The notes below the pieces were generated by a model that saw only the letters and a program-made list of their open reading frames with translations, made no database searches and was not told where the DNA came from. A program made the translations under genes and the position numbers. From SHVO01 sp964576515 (lineage in GTDB: Bacteria > Pseudomonadota > Alphaproteobacteria > Rhodospirillales > Rhodospirillaceae): a stretch of DNA of 64,000 bases. Position 1 is the first letter of the stretch. Each line of letters opens with the position of its first letter. The stretch lies in contig CAZNUW010000008.1 in assembly GCA_964576515.1 (NCBI GenBank), positions 1 through 64,000 of the forward strand. The letters are read 5' to 3'. Shown here one piece after another: positions 50,935 to 58,717 of this stretch.

Positions 50935-52305
50935 CTACCGCGGTGCGCCCGTCGTACCGCCCACGGCTTTCATGAAGCGGTCCGCGAGCGGCGCCATCTT
51001 CGCTTCCGTGAACATCGGGCCGACGAGTTGAACGCCGAACGGGAGATCCTTCTTATTGATGCCGGCAGGCACCGCGAACGCGGCGAGGTCAAGGATGTTG
51101 CCGAAGCCGGTATAGAAGCTGAAGCGCCAGGGAAGCGCGATGGGATCGGCTTCCACCTCCGCGACGGTCCCGGTGATCGGCGATGTGGGGACGAGCAGGA
51201 AATCCGCACCCGCGAAAATCGCCGCCACGTCCCGCTTCAAGGCCTCGAGTTTGTGCAAACCGGCGAACACTTCCGCCGCCTTGCGGTCTTTATTTCCCAA
51301 AACCAGCTTGACGACGTTCGGGTGGCATTCCGCTTCATGCGCCTCGATGAAGGCACCCAAGTCGACCACGCGCTCGGCGATGAACCCGGCTCCGTACAGA
51401 AGCGCGCCAGCATCGCGGAACGGGGCGAAGTCGATTTCAATCTTCTTGCCTCCGATACGCTCCATCGTGTCCACCGCTTTGGCGAACATGGCGGCATTAT
51501 CGTCATCGCCGAAGAATTCGAGATCCGAAGCGCGCGGCACGGCGAACGTGAACGCGTTGCCCGCCACCGGCGGGATCGAAACGCGCACACGCGAATAAAT
51601 ATCGGCGGAGTCCATATCCGCCAAGGCGTCGAGCACGGCCATCGCGTCTTCGACGTTATGCGCGAGGACGGAGACGCAATCGATGGAGCGATTGCACGGC
51701 ACGACGCCGGACGCCGATATGACGCCGCGTGTCGGCTTCAAGCCGACGATATTATTGAACGCCGCCGGGATGCGGCCTGAACCGGCTGTGTCGCTGCCTA
51801 AGGCGAACGGCACGATGCCCGCGCCCACCGCGACCGCGGATCCGGAGCTGGACCCGCCAGAGCAGTAGTCGCGCCCGAAGACCGAACGCGGAGCGCCGTA
51901 GGGCGAGCGGACACCGGCGGTACCGGTCGCGAACTGGTCCATATTGGCTTTGCCGATGATCACCGCGCCCGCCGCCTCGAGTTTACGGATCGCAAACGCG
52001 GTCTCCGCCGGGGTGAAGGCGTAGGCCGGGCACGCGGCGGTGGTCGGGTAGCCGGCGAGATCCATATTGTCCTTGATGGCGCAAGGCATGCCGAAGAGCG
52101 GCATCTTGGCCCGCGCAGCGGCATCCGCGCTCTCCAGGGCTGTTATGCGCGCATTCAGCGCCGCGGGAGGAATGCGGGTGATCCAGACCGCCGGATCGGG
52201 ATAGGCGTCCGCGCGGCGTACGGCCTCCATCACGACGTCCGCCACACGGACGCCCGCAGCATAGGCCGCCCGGATCTCGGGCAACGTGAAACGCATGTTT
52301 TTCAT
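50935..52305 (-). CDS. atzF: allophanate hydrolase, amidase-signature domain only
   Basis: 456 residues. The Ser-cisSer-Lys triad is in place: Lys78 (FGMPCAIKDNMDLAGYP), the GGSSSGSA loop (150-157) and Ser176 (GSDTAGSGRIPAAFNN). The blocks PTTAACPAYAFTP, MDQFATGTAGVRSPYG and NNIVGLKPTRGVIS are those of AtzF, which hydrolyses allophanate to ammonia and carbon dioxide (EC 3.5.1.54). The C-terminal AtzF domain of full-length enzymes (about 600 residues) is missing, and no urea carboxylase is beside it. It faces the ammonium uptake genes, fitting nitrogen scavenging. Confidence 0.8.
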   Translation of the reverse strand: MKNMRFTLPEIRAAYAAGVRVADVVMEAVRRADAYPDPAVWITRIPPAALNARITALESADAAARAKMPLFGMPCAIKDNMDLAGYPTTAACPAYAFTPAETAFAIRKLEAAGAVIIGKANMDQFATGTAGVRSPYGAPRSVFGRDYCSGGSSSGSAVAVGAGIVPFALGSDTAGSGRIPAAFNNIVGLKPTRGVISASGVVPCNRSIDCVSVLAHNVEDAMAVLDALADMDSADIYSRVRVSIPPVAGNAFTFAVPRASDLEFFGDDDNAAMFAKAVDTMERIGGKKIEIDFAPFRDAGALLYGAGFIAERVVDLGAFIEAHEAECHPNVVKLVLGNKDRKAAEVFAGLHKLEALKRDVAAIFAGADFLLVPTSPITGTVAEVEADPIALPWRFSFYTGFGNILDLAAFAVPAGINKKDLPFGVQLVGPMFTEAKMAPLADRFMKAVGGTTGAPR

Positions 52306-52752
52306 GTGAAGGACCAAGGAAGGGAAACAGTCTTCCTCCCTACCCCCCTGTCCCCGGCGAGGCAAGCGGAAGGCGTGCGTGACGCCGACGAGAGAATAGG
52401 CCGACGCTGGACGTCCCCGACGGACTCGGCGGCGCCCGGTCGCGTCCACGCCGGGTCTTGAGACGCGATGATTTGCGGAAGCCGGACCTGACGTTTTGTG
52501 TGCAGTGCAGCGTAGAGGCCGCGCTTCAGGCCCCGGGAAATCGCCGTTGAGAGGGCAACGTAGGCGCGCGTTTCAGAAAGGCCCGAGTTACGGGCCGCGG
52601 CGGGGACCGTACCATAATATGGGATACAAAAGCATATGCCAGGATCACTTATCCCCAAGATGGCACGAATTTTACCGAAACATCCCCTTGCGCTCGGGGG
52701 CCTCGAATGTAAAGAACTGCCCGGAAGATCAGGCTTTTTTGAAGGAACGACG
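52306..52752. other. 447-base divergent region between allophanate hydrolase and PEPCK genes
   Basis: I see no convincing gene. Near the PEPCK side are a GCCCG/CGGGC hairpin (52581-52595), an odd palindrome CCATAATATGG (52612-52622) and then AT-richer sequence that probably holds the PEPCK promoter. The pckG frame stays open back to 52636, but a GTG at 52753 has the better ribosome binding site. Confidence 0.5.
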
Positions 52753-54579
52753 GTGAATAAGGACGTACGCTTGGCCACCACCAATACCAAACTGAATGAC
52801 CTGGTGAATGAGATCGCGACCCTGTGCAAGCCGGATCGCATCCATTGGTGCGACGGCTCGGAGGAAGAGTACAACGCGCTTTGCGACGCGATGGTGAAAG
52901 GCGGCACATTCATCCGCCTGAACGAACAAAAGCGCCCGAACTCCTATCTGTGCCGCTCGCACCCGGGCGACGTCGCGCGCGTCGAACACCGCACGTACAT
53001 CTGCACCGGCGACAAGGAAGACGCCGGCCCGACCAACAACTGGGCCGATCCCGCCGAGATGCGCCAGACTCTGAAGGGCCTGTTCGACGGCTGCATGCGC
53101 GGCCGCACGATGTATGTGATTCCGTTCTCCATGGGCCCGTTGGGCTCCGACATCGCCCACATCGGCATCCAGATCACCGACTCCCCTTACGCCGTGGTCA
53201 ACATGAAGATCATGACGCGCATGGGTAAGAAGGTGCTGGACGTTCTCGGCGACGGCGATTTCGTGCCTTGCATCCACTCGGTCGGCGCGCCGCTTGAACC
53301 CGGCCAGCAAGACGTCGCGTGGCCGTGCAACGAGCAGAAGTACATCGTGCACTTCCCCGAAGACCATGAGATTTGGTCGTTCGGCTCCGGATACGGCGGC
53401 AACGCCCTCCTCGGCAAGAAGTGCTTCGCGCTGCGCATCGCCTCGGTGATGGCGAAAGAGGAAGGCTGGCTGGCCGAGCATATGCTGATCGTCGGCCTTG
53501 AATCGCCCAAGGGCGAGAAGACCTACGTCGGCGCGGCGTTCCCGTCCGCCTGCGGCAAGACCAACCTCGCCATGATCATCCCGCCGCAAGGTTTCGAGGG
53601 TTGGAAAGCCTGGACCGTGGGCGACGATATCGCCTGGATCAAGCCCGCGGCCGACGGTTCGCTGCGCGCCATCAACCCGGAAGCCGGTTACTTCGGCGTC
53701 GCGCCGGGCACGTCCGATAAGACGAACCCGAATGCGATGAAACTGGTGGAGAAGAATTGCATCTTCACGAACGTCGCGCTGACCGACGACGGCGACGTGT
53801 GGTGGGAAGGCATGACCGACGAAGCGCCTTCGCACCTCATCGACTGGCAGGGCAAGGATTGGACCCCGGGCTGCGGTCGCGCCGCCGCTCACCCGAACGC
53901 TCGCTTCACGGCGCCCGCGACTCTCTGCCCGATCTTGGATCCGGCCTGGGACGACCCGAAGGGCGTGCCGATCTCGGCCTTCGTGTTCGGCGGCCGCATG
54001 AGCCACACGTTCCCGCTGGTGTTCCAGTCCTTCAACTGGGATCACGGCGTTTATCTCGCCGCCACGATGGGCTCGGAAGCCACCGCCGCGGCCGAGAACC
54101 AAGCCGCCGTTCGCCGCGATCCAATGGCGATGCTGCCCTTCTGCGGCTACAACATGGCCGACTATTGGGGTCACTGGCTGTCCATTAAGGACAAGGTGAA
54201 GACTCCGCCCGCCATTTTCCGCGTGAACTGGTTCCGCAAGGATGAGAACGGCAAGTTCATGTGGCCGGGTTACGGCCAGAACATGCGCGCGCTGGCGTGG
54301 ATCGTGGACCGCGTCCACGGCCGCGGCGACGCGGTGGAAAGCCCGTTCGGATTCATGCCGCGCTACCAGGATCTGAAGTGGGACGGCCTCGCCTTCGACA
54401 AAGCGAAGTTCCAGAGCCTCATGCAGATCGACCGTACCCAGGCTTTGCGTGAAATCGACGATCAGAAGAGCCTGTTCGAGCGATTTGGGGACCGCACGCC
54501 GAAGCTGCTCGTGACGCAGCAAGGCGAAGTGCGCAAGCGCGTCGAGGGCGCCGCCGAGGTGTGGAGCCCGGCCGCTTAA
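52753..54579 (+). CDS. pckG: phosphoenolpyruvate carboxykinase (GTP)
   Basis: 608 residues, the usual GTP-PEPCK length. It decarboxylates and phosphorylates oxaloacetate to PEP for gluconeogenesis (EC 4.1.1.32). The kinase loop FPSACGKTNLAM holds the reactive Cys267 typical of the GTP family. PFSMGPLGSDIAHIGIQITDS, FGSGYGGNALLGKKCFALRIA and WFRKDENGKFMWPGYGQNMRAL are further signatures. GTG at 52753 with GAAGGAACG upstream is preferred over the 39-codon extension. Most alphaproteobacteria carry the unrelated ATP type, so this is notable. Confidence 0.95.
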   Translation: MNKDVRLATTNTKLNDLVNEIATLCKPDRIHWCDGSEEEYNALCDAMVKGGTFIRLNEQKRPNSYLCRSHPGDVARVEHRTYICTGDKEDAGPTNNWADPAEMRQTLKGLFDGCMRGRTMYVIPFSMGPLGSDIAHIGIQITDSPYAVVNMKIMTRMGKKVLDVLGDGDFVPCIHSVGAPLEPGQQDVAWPCNEQKYIVHFPEDHEIWSFGSGYGGNALLGKKCFALRIASVMAKEEGWLAEHMLIVGLESPKGEKTYVGAAFPSACGKTNLAMIIPPQGFEGWKAWTVGDDIAWIKPAADGSLRAINPEAGYFGVAPGTSDKTNPNAMKLVEKNCIFTNVALTDDGDVWWEGMTDEAPSHLIDWQGKDWTPGCGRAAAHPNARFTAPATLCPILDPAWDDPKGVPISAFVFGGRMSHTFPLVFQSFNWDHGVYLAATMGSEATAAAENQAAVRRDPMAMLPFCGYNMADYWGHWLSIKDKVKTPPAIFRVNWFRKDENGKFMWPGYGQNMRALAWIVDRVHGRGDAVESPFGFMPRYQDLKWDGLAFDKAKFQSLMQIDRTQALREIDDQKSLFERFGDRTPKLLVTQQGEVRKRVEGAAEVWSPAA

Positions 54580-54598
54580 GACGGTCACGGCGTTCAAA

Positions 54599-54632
54599 CA
54601 AAAAAGGCCCGCAGCGATGCGGGCCTTTTTCA
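54599..54632. terminator. bidirectional terminator between pckG and cytochrome c gene
   Basis: AAAAAAGGCCCGCA and TGCGGGCCTTTTT form a stem around a CGA loop, with A/T runs on both flanks, serving the two convergent genes. Confidence 0.9.
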
Positions 54633-54651
54633 TGTCTGCCTTGCGGCAGGA

Positions 54652-55026
54652 TTATTCCTTGGTCGCCTCGACCACGTAAGCGACGATATTCGCGCGCACG
54701 TCCGGGTTGGCAACGCCGACGAACGGCATCTTGGTGCCTTTCACGTATTCCATCGGCTTCACGAGGTACTTCTCCAATTCCTCGGCCGACCAGGTGATCG
54801 GGGCGTTTTTCATGGCGTTGGAGTAGGCGTAGTCGGTCCGGTTGGTTCCCGACTTCTTGCCGATGACGCCGTGCAGGTTGGGGCCGATCTTGTTCGGGCC
54901 GCCTTTTTCAACTGTATGGCAGGCCCCGCACGGCGCGAACTGCTTCTTACCCGCCACGGGGTCGCCCGCAGCCTGCGCCGCCATCGGCAGTAGCAGCATC
55001 GACGCCAAAATCAGTGCCTTACGCAT
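54652..55026 (-). CDS. class I c-type cytochrome
   Basis: 124 residues with a signal peptide (about 1-20, LILASMLLLPMAAQAA). Heme is attached at Cys33 and Cys36, with His37 as ligand (APCGACHTV). GPNLHGVIGKKSGT and Met100 (GTKMPF) complete a cytochrome c2/c-552-like soluble electron carrier in the periplasm. The ATG at 55026 is chosen because the upstream frame has no signal-like sequence. It is a single gene and its redox partner is not evident. Confidence 0.92.
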   Translation of the reverse strand: MRKALILASMLLLPMAAQAAGDPVAGKKQFAPCGACHTVEKGGPNKIGPNLHGVIGKKSGTNRTDYAYSNAMKNAPITWSAEELEKYLVKPMEYVKGTKMPFVGVANPDVRANIVAYVVEATKE

Positions 55027-55250
55027 GAATCTATTCCCTCTTTGCCTGTCTCTGGGCGTGTTACGGGCTTGATTTAAGCGCCCTCCGGAACCGCCGAATA
55101 ACGCGGAACAGGTCCGTCGGGCAAGCCCCCTCGTGGTAACGCATAACGCCTTGAGAAAGTGGCGAATTTCGGCCAGCCCGGCGCCGCGGGCGAACAATTC
55201 GGCGTGAGGACACGTTCCTTTCGCATCCCCCTCGCGGAAAGGTTTGAAAA

Positions 55251-55568
55251 ATGGCCAGCGACCACCTCCATGCGCCGCGTGAGCGGCTGAGCAAACAGAC
55301 CCTCGCCATGCACCAGGCGATCTCGTCCCTGATGGAGGAGTTGGAGGCCGTCGACTGGTATCGCCAGCGCGCGGACGACTGCGACGACGCCAGCCTGAAG
55401 GCGATCCTGCTTCACAACATGAAGGAGGAAATCGAACACGCGGCCATGGCGCTCGAATGGCTGCGGCGCAACAGCACGGACTTCGACAAGGAGCTGAAAG
55501 CGTATCTGTTCACCGAGGGCGATATCGTCGCCCGGGAACACAAGCCCCCTGCCGAGGATGCCGGTTAG
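55251..55568 (+). CDS. encapsulated-ferritin-like protein (EncFtn family) without targeting peptide
   Basis: 105 residues. ISSLMEELEAVDWYRQRADDC and LHNMKEEIEHAAMALEWLRRN are nearly diagnostic of EncFtn, the two-helix ferroxidase that forms a ferritin-like active site only as an annular oligomer. The expected iron ligands map to Glu30, Glu60 and His63, with Glu29 and Glu32 at the entry site. The end, AYLFTEGDIVAREHKPPAEDAG, has no encapsulin-docking peptide, and no encapsulin gene is nearby. GGAAAGG sits before the ATG. It overlaps greB tail to tail by four bases. Confidence 0.85.
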   Translation: MASDHLHAPRERLSKQTLAMHQAISSLMEELEAVDWYRQRADDCDDASLKAILLHNMKEEIEHAAMALEWLRRNSTDFDKELKAYLFTEGDIVAREHKPPAEDAG

Positions 55569-56119
55569 GCGCCGTAAGAGATTTCCAGAACGTCGAGAGT
55601 CTCGTCGCCTGCGGGCGTCCGCAGTTTCACCGTATCGCCTTCGCGCGCCTTGATGAGCGCACGGGCGATAGGCGAGACCCAGCTCACCAGCGACCCATCG
55701 TCGATCCCCGCCGCTTCGTCGAGACCGACGATCTTGATGGTATTCTCGACGCCCTTGGAGGTCGCGTAGGTGACAGTCGCGCCGAAGAACACCTGCGTCA
55801 GCGCCTTCTGACGCGCCGGATCGACAAGTTCCGCGTTCTCCCGGCGTTTGGTGAGATACCGCACACGCCGGTCGATCTCGCGCAGACGCCGCTTGCCGTA
55901 AATATAATCGCCGTTTTCGGAGCGGTCGCCGTTGCCGGCGGCCCAGGAGACGATCTCGACGATCTTCGGACGCTCGACGCGCAGGAGCTGATGGAGTTCG
56001 TCATCCAGAAGTTTTAAACCGCGCGGCGTCACGTAATTTTTCACGCCGATCGGAAGCGTATCGGCTTCCTCGGGGAGATCGTCGTCCGTTTCCGTTTCTT
56101 TGGTGAATGCCTTGCTCAT
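55565..56119 (-). CDS. greB: transcription elongation factor GreB
   Basis: 184 residues. The GreB signature SWAAGNGDRSENGDYIYGKRRLREIDRRVRYLTKR covers the coiled coil with the acidic tip residues that stimulate RNA cleavage by stalled RNA polymerase. A C-terminal FKBP-like domain follows (GSLVSWVSPIARALIKAREGD). The N-terminal acidic stretch (ETETDDDLPEEAD) is longer than in E. coli GreB. It is transcribed alone. Confidence 0.93.
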   Translation of the reverse strand: MSKAFTKETETDDDLPEEADTLPIGVKNYVTPRGLKLLDDELHQLLRVERPKIVEIVSWAAGNGDRSENGDYIYGKRRLREIDRRVRYLTKRRENAELVDPARQKALTQVFFGATVTYATSKGVENTIKIVGLDEAAGIDDGSLVSWVSPIARALIKAREGDTVKLRTPAGDETLDVLEISYGA

Positions 56120-56162
56120 CGCGGCCTCGTCTGCCGCGGGTATAGGTGCGCGGCGCGTTCAG

Positions 56163-56561
56163 TTATTTCTTGCCGTTGCCCATGGCGAGGCCGGCGAGCA
56201 GCGCGGACAGGATCGCGGTCCCCTTGTGCTTCGCGAACATATCCTTCAAGTCAGCCAAGCCATCGTCGTCGTCACTGGAAATCTGTTGTTGGCGGTTCGG
56301 CTGCTGTAGGGTCGCGCGCGCCACGAGCGCAAATAATCCGCTGAGCGCTGCGAACAGAACCCCCATCACTAAGGCGGCGGCATCGCCGCCGATCCGGGGT
56401 ATCAAGAAGAGCCACAGCGCGGCCGCCAGAGCGCCAAGCGACGTAACGCCGCACAAGCCCGCGAGCACAAGCCATTTCGCCGCGCCCGACACACGGCTGA
56501 CGCGCTGTGTCAGCCGCATCTCGGCGAGCATCATCAAGGCCATCTTGATGAGCTTTTCCAT
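56163..56561 (-). CDS. YqjE/holin-superfamily-like membrane protein
   Basis: 132 residues with two membrane helices (about 28-52 and 60-82) and a short amphipathic tail ending AILSALLAGLAMGNGKK. The layout resembles the phage-holin/YqjE-like proteins that follow YqjD/ElaB-like genes. Despite the family name there are no phage genes around it. It starts 23 bases after the DUF883-like gene, so they form a pair, as in enterobacterial yqjD-yqjE. Confidence 0.65.
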   Translation of the reverse strand: MEKLIKMALMMLAEMRLTQRVSRVSGAAKWLVLAGLCGVTSLGALAAALWLFLIPRIGGDAAALVMGVLFAALSGLFALVARATLQQPNRQQQISSDDDDGLADLKDMFAKHKGTAILSALLAGLAMGNGKK

Positions 56562-56584
56562 GGAAGGCCCCTGTACGTTCTCTG

Positions 56585-56908
56585 CTACTTCGAGCGGAAG
56601 AATACTTTTGAGATGACGAAGCCCGCAGCAAAGGCCATCAAGAGGCTTGCGATCGGCTGATCGTCCACCTGACGTTCCATCGCGGCAAGCGATTTGCGTC
56701 CGCGCTTCTGCATGTCCTTGTAGAGATCCGCGGCATCATCCTGAAGGTCGTCGGCCATATCGCGCGCGCTATCGAGTGCGTCATCGAGCGACAGTTTCTT
56801 GACGTGGGCGATCGCCTTTTGCACGTCCTTCTTCAGCGCGGCGAGGTCGTCGATGATCGCCTCGATATCCGCGCCACTCACATTTTCAAGTTTTTTGCGC
56901 AAATCCAT
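56585..56908 (-). CDS. DUF883 (ElaB/YqjD-like) protein
   Basis: 107 residues. A long charged helical region (VSGADIEAIIDDLAALKKDVQK, then DDLQDDAADLYKDMQKRG) is followed by one C-terminal membrane helix (QPIASLLMAFAAGFVISKVFF). Enterobacterial relatives tether ribosomes to the inner membrane in stationary phase. The ATG at 56908 gives a family-sized protein, and the 37-codon upstream extension has no similarity. A 14-base tandem duplication lies upstream. Confidence 0.8.
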   Translation of the reverse strand: MDLRKKLENVSGADIEAIIDDLAALKKDVQKAIAHVKKLSLDDALDSARDMADDLQDDAADLYKDMQKRGRKSLAAMERQVDDQPIASLLMAFAAGFVISKVFFRSK

Positions 56909-56955
56909 AGTGAAAGCCCTTCCCACAGGAGGTGTGACGATACGAGAGCCGAATG

Positions 56956-56983
56956 CCCGACACGTAAAGCCCGACACGTAAAG
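56956..56983. repeat. 14-base perfect tandem duplication upstream of the DUF883 gene
   Basis: CCCGACACGTAAAG occurs twice head to tail with no mismatch in the 219-base divergent gap between the DUF883 and DUF3309 genes. It may be recent slippage or paired operators. Confidence 0.7.
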
Positions 56984-57066
56984 ATAGTTCCGATTTACCG
57001 CGAAATATAACGCATTCAACGGTTCGCACGTCTTCCGGTTGCTGTTCTCCGTGTAATCCGCCCTTC

Positions 57067-57091
57067 GGAACTCTTCATAGTGGCGTTCGTT
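57067..57091 (+). promoter_or_regulatory. EcfG-type promoter of the DUF3309 gene
   Basis: GGAAC, 16 bases, CGTT is an exact match to the alphaproteobacterial general stress sigma factor promoter. It ends 36 bases before the ATG at 57128. Confidence 0.75.
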
Positions 57092-57127
57092 ACATCAGGA
57101 CAAGCGAGCAAAAAAAGGAAAAGAACC

Positions 57128-57283
57128 ATGCTCAGCACGATCCTGCTTATTCTGCTCATCGCCCTTCTGATCGGTGCGTTGCCAAGCTGGCCGTACAGCC
57201 GAGGTTGGGGTTACTACCCCAGCGGCGCATTCTCCATTCTACTCATCGTCGTCGTGGTCTTGCTACTTGCCGGTCGTATCTGA
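57128..57283 (+). CDS. DUF3309 small hydrophobic protein
   Basis: 51 residues: MLSTILLILLIALLIGALPSW followed by a glycine/tyrosine turn (RGWGYYPSG) and a second helix (ILLIVVVVLLLAG). This is the DUF3309 pattern, a two-helix membrane peptide widespread in alphaproteobacteria and usually stress-linked. AAAAGGAAA before 57128 sets the start inside a longer open frame. It has its own EcfG-type promoter and terminator. Function unknown. Confidence 0.85.
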   Translation: MLSTILLILLIALLIGALPSWPYSRGWGYYPSGAFSILLIVVVVLLLAGRI

Positions 57284-57307
57284 ACGGAATTCCCCTAACC
57301 AAAGGTA

Positions 57308-57344
57308 AAACCCCGCGAGGCGATCGGCCTCCGCGGGGTTTTGC
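57308..57344. terminator. intrinsic terminator after DUF3309
   Basis: AACCCCGCGAGG pairs with CCTCCGCGGGGTT (one bulge) and is followed by TTGCTT, with A-rich sequence on the other flank. It may serve the convergent sodB as well. Confidence 0.85.
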
Positions 57345-57381
57345 TTGTAGGTCCTGCGCCTATAAGCGACTAGATGTGGTG

Positions 57382-58002
57382 TCAGGCCTTCGCGAAGTTC
57401 TGTGACGCAAAATCCCAGTTCAGCAGTTTTTCGACCACAGCATCGACGTGGTCCTTCCGCACATTCTGATAGTCGAGATAGTAGGCGTGTTCCCATACGT
57501 CGACCGTCAGGAGGCAGGCCACGCCGTGAGCCTTCGGCGTATCCGCATCGCCTGTATCTTTCACCTTCAACGTCCCGCCCTCGTACACAAGCCAAGCCCA
57601 TCCGCTACCGAAATGGTCCGTGGCCTTCTGCTTGAGTTCTTTCTTGAGGGCGTCAAGGGAACCGAAATCCCGCTCTATCGCCTTCTGCAGATCCGCGGAC
57701 GGCGTCGTTTTCGACGGCGACAGGCTATTCCAATAAAACGTGTGATTCCAAATCTGCGCCGCATTATTGAAAATCTTTCTGTTGTCCTCGTCACCGCAGG
57801 TTTCGGCGACGATATCTTCAAGCGACATTTCGGCGAAGGGCGTGCCCTTCACCAAATCATTGAGCTTGTCGACATACCCTTTGTGATGCTTGCCATAATG
57901 AAACTGGAGCGTCTTGGCGGAGATCACTGGAGCAAGCGCGTCCTCAGCGTACGGAAGGGGCGGAAGCGTGAAAGGACTTGAGGTCGCGTCTTTAGGCACC
58001 AT
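57382..58002 (-). CDS. sodB: superoxide dismutase [Fe/Mn]
   Basis: 206 residues. Metal ligands are His35 (LQFHYGKHHKGYVDKLN), the His of IWNHTFYWNSL, and Asp plus His of DVWEHAYYLDYQN. The HFGSGWAWLVYE stretch and length suggest the iron form. The enzyme dismutates superoxide in the cytoplasm. A short N-terminal extension (MVPKDATSS) precedes the conserved FTLPPLPY. No EcfG motif was found directly upstream, unlike its neighbours. Confidence 0.95.
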   Translation of the reverse strand: MVPKDATSSPFTLPPLPYAEDALAPVISAKTLQFHYGKHHKGYVDKLNDLVKGTPFAEMSLEDIVAETCGDEDNRKIFNNAAQIWNHTFYWNSLSPSKTTPSADLQKAIERDFGSLDALKKELKQKATDHFGSGWAWLVYEGGTLKVKDTGDADTPKAHGVACLLTVDVWEHAYYLDYQNVRKDHVDAVVEKLLNWDFASQNFAKA

Positions 58003-58051
58003 GAAACTTCTCCTTGAAACAACTTAAAGGGCGCCACTCATACACGAGAAT

Positions 58052-58087
58052 GACGAAAAACGAAAACGGCGGCCGCAAGGCCGCCGT
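58052..58087 (-). terminator. intrinsic terminator of the DUF1328 gene
   Basis: On the - strand AACGGCGGCC, loop TTGC, GGCCGCCGTT is followed by TTCGTTTTTC. It lies 23 bases after the DUF1328 stop. Confidence 0.85.
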
Positions 58088-58110
58088 TCGCGCAAAAAAC
58101 AGGCTCAATT

Positions 58111-58293
58111 CTAGATGGGAGGCGGCGGCGCCTTACCGCGCACCAAGTGGAGCACCAACGTCACCAGGAACACCAAGAGGAACAGGAAGAACAGGATCTG
58201 AGCGATCCCGGCCGACGCCGAGGCCAACCCGCCGAAACCGAGCACACCGGCGATGATGGCGACGACAAGAAATACGAGTGCCCAACTCAGCAT
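58111..58293 (-). CDS. DUF1328 (YtjA-like) small membrane protein
   Basis: 60 residues: LSWALVFLVVAIIAGVLGFGG, then a short turn, and a second helix ILFFLFLLVFLVTLVLHL. This is the conserved DUF1328 sequence, with a proline tail. These peptides sit in the inner membrane and are often induced under envelope or oxidative stress. It follows the entericidin gene on the same strand, 71 bases downstream. Confidence 0.88.
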   Translation of the reverse strand: MLSWALVFLVVAIIAGVLGFGGLASASAGIAQILFFLFLLVFLVTLVLHLVRGKAPPPPI

Positions 58294-58364
58294 ATCGATT
58301 CTCCTTTTACATCATATTCATGCACGTGAACGCTGCGATCTGCGTGCACGACCCGCGAACGCGC

Positions 58365-58514
58365 TTAGTTGCGACGCGCGTCTTCGGAAGCATCATCGAT
58401 CGCGTCGCCGGCCGAGCGGACGTCTTCGCCAACACCTTCAACGGTGTTGCAGGCCGCGAGGCTCAACGAAAAGACGGTGGCGAGAATGGCGAACAGAGTG
58501 GTGGTCGCTTTCAT
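58365..58514 (-). CDS. entericidin A/B-family lipoprotein
   Basis: 49 residues. The signal peptide TTLFAILATVFSLSLAAC ends in a lipobox, and the mature part NTVEGVGEDVRSAGDAIDDASED is the entericidin amphipathic helix. E. coli EcnA/EcnB are an antidote/toxin pair of lipoproteins expressed in stationary phase. The alphaproteobacterial copies are usually single, as here, and common stress regulon members. A near-consensus EcfG promoter is upstream. Confidence 0.87.
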   Translation of the reverse strand: MKATTTLFAILATVFSLSLAACNTVEGVGEDVRSAGDAIDDASEDARRN

Positions 58515-58577
58515 AGCACTATTCCCTTGATGTATAATTCGAAGCACCAATTGCCTTCGACGTAACTCGGACTCATA

Positions 58578-58603
58578 AACTCGGGAGTACGGCGAGAAGT
58601 TCC
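58578..58603 (-). promoter_or_regulatory. near-consensus EcfG promoter of the entericidin gene
   Basis: On the - strand GGAAC, 17 bases, AGTT: one mismatch in the -10 element (CGTT expected). It ends 64 bases before the start codon. Confidence 0.5.
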
Positions 58604-58661
58604 ACGCTGTTACGTGAGTGCGGATGTTTTTCGCCCGCCGCGTGTGGCGAAATTGAGGCAC

Positions 58662-58694
58662 AAAAAAACCGCCCGCGGGCTTCGCGGGCGGTTT
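58662..58694 (-). terminator. intrinsic terminator of phyR
   Basis: AAACCGCCCGCG and CGCGGGCGGTTT form a long stem, followed on the - strand by seven T residues. It is 23 bases after the phyR stop. Confidence 0.9.
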
Positions 58695-58717
58695 GTGGCG
58701 AAAAACAAAAGGCGCTT

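Noticed and set aside
52729..54633. 634-codon open frame on the - strand opposite pckG
   Set aside because: It mirrors GC-rich codon usage of a clearly identified enzyme on the other strand and has no recognisable domain.
56163..56561. Phage holin as evidence of a prophage
   Set aside because: The gene pairs with a YqjD-like neighbour and no lysis, capsid or integrase gene is near.
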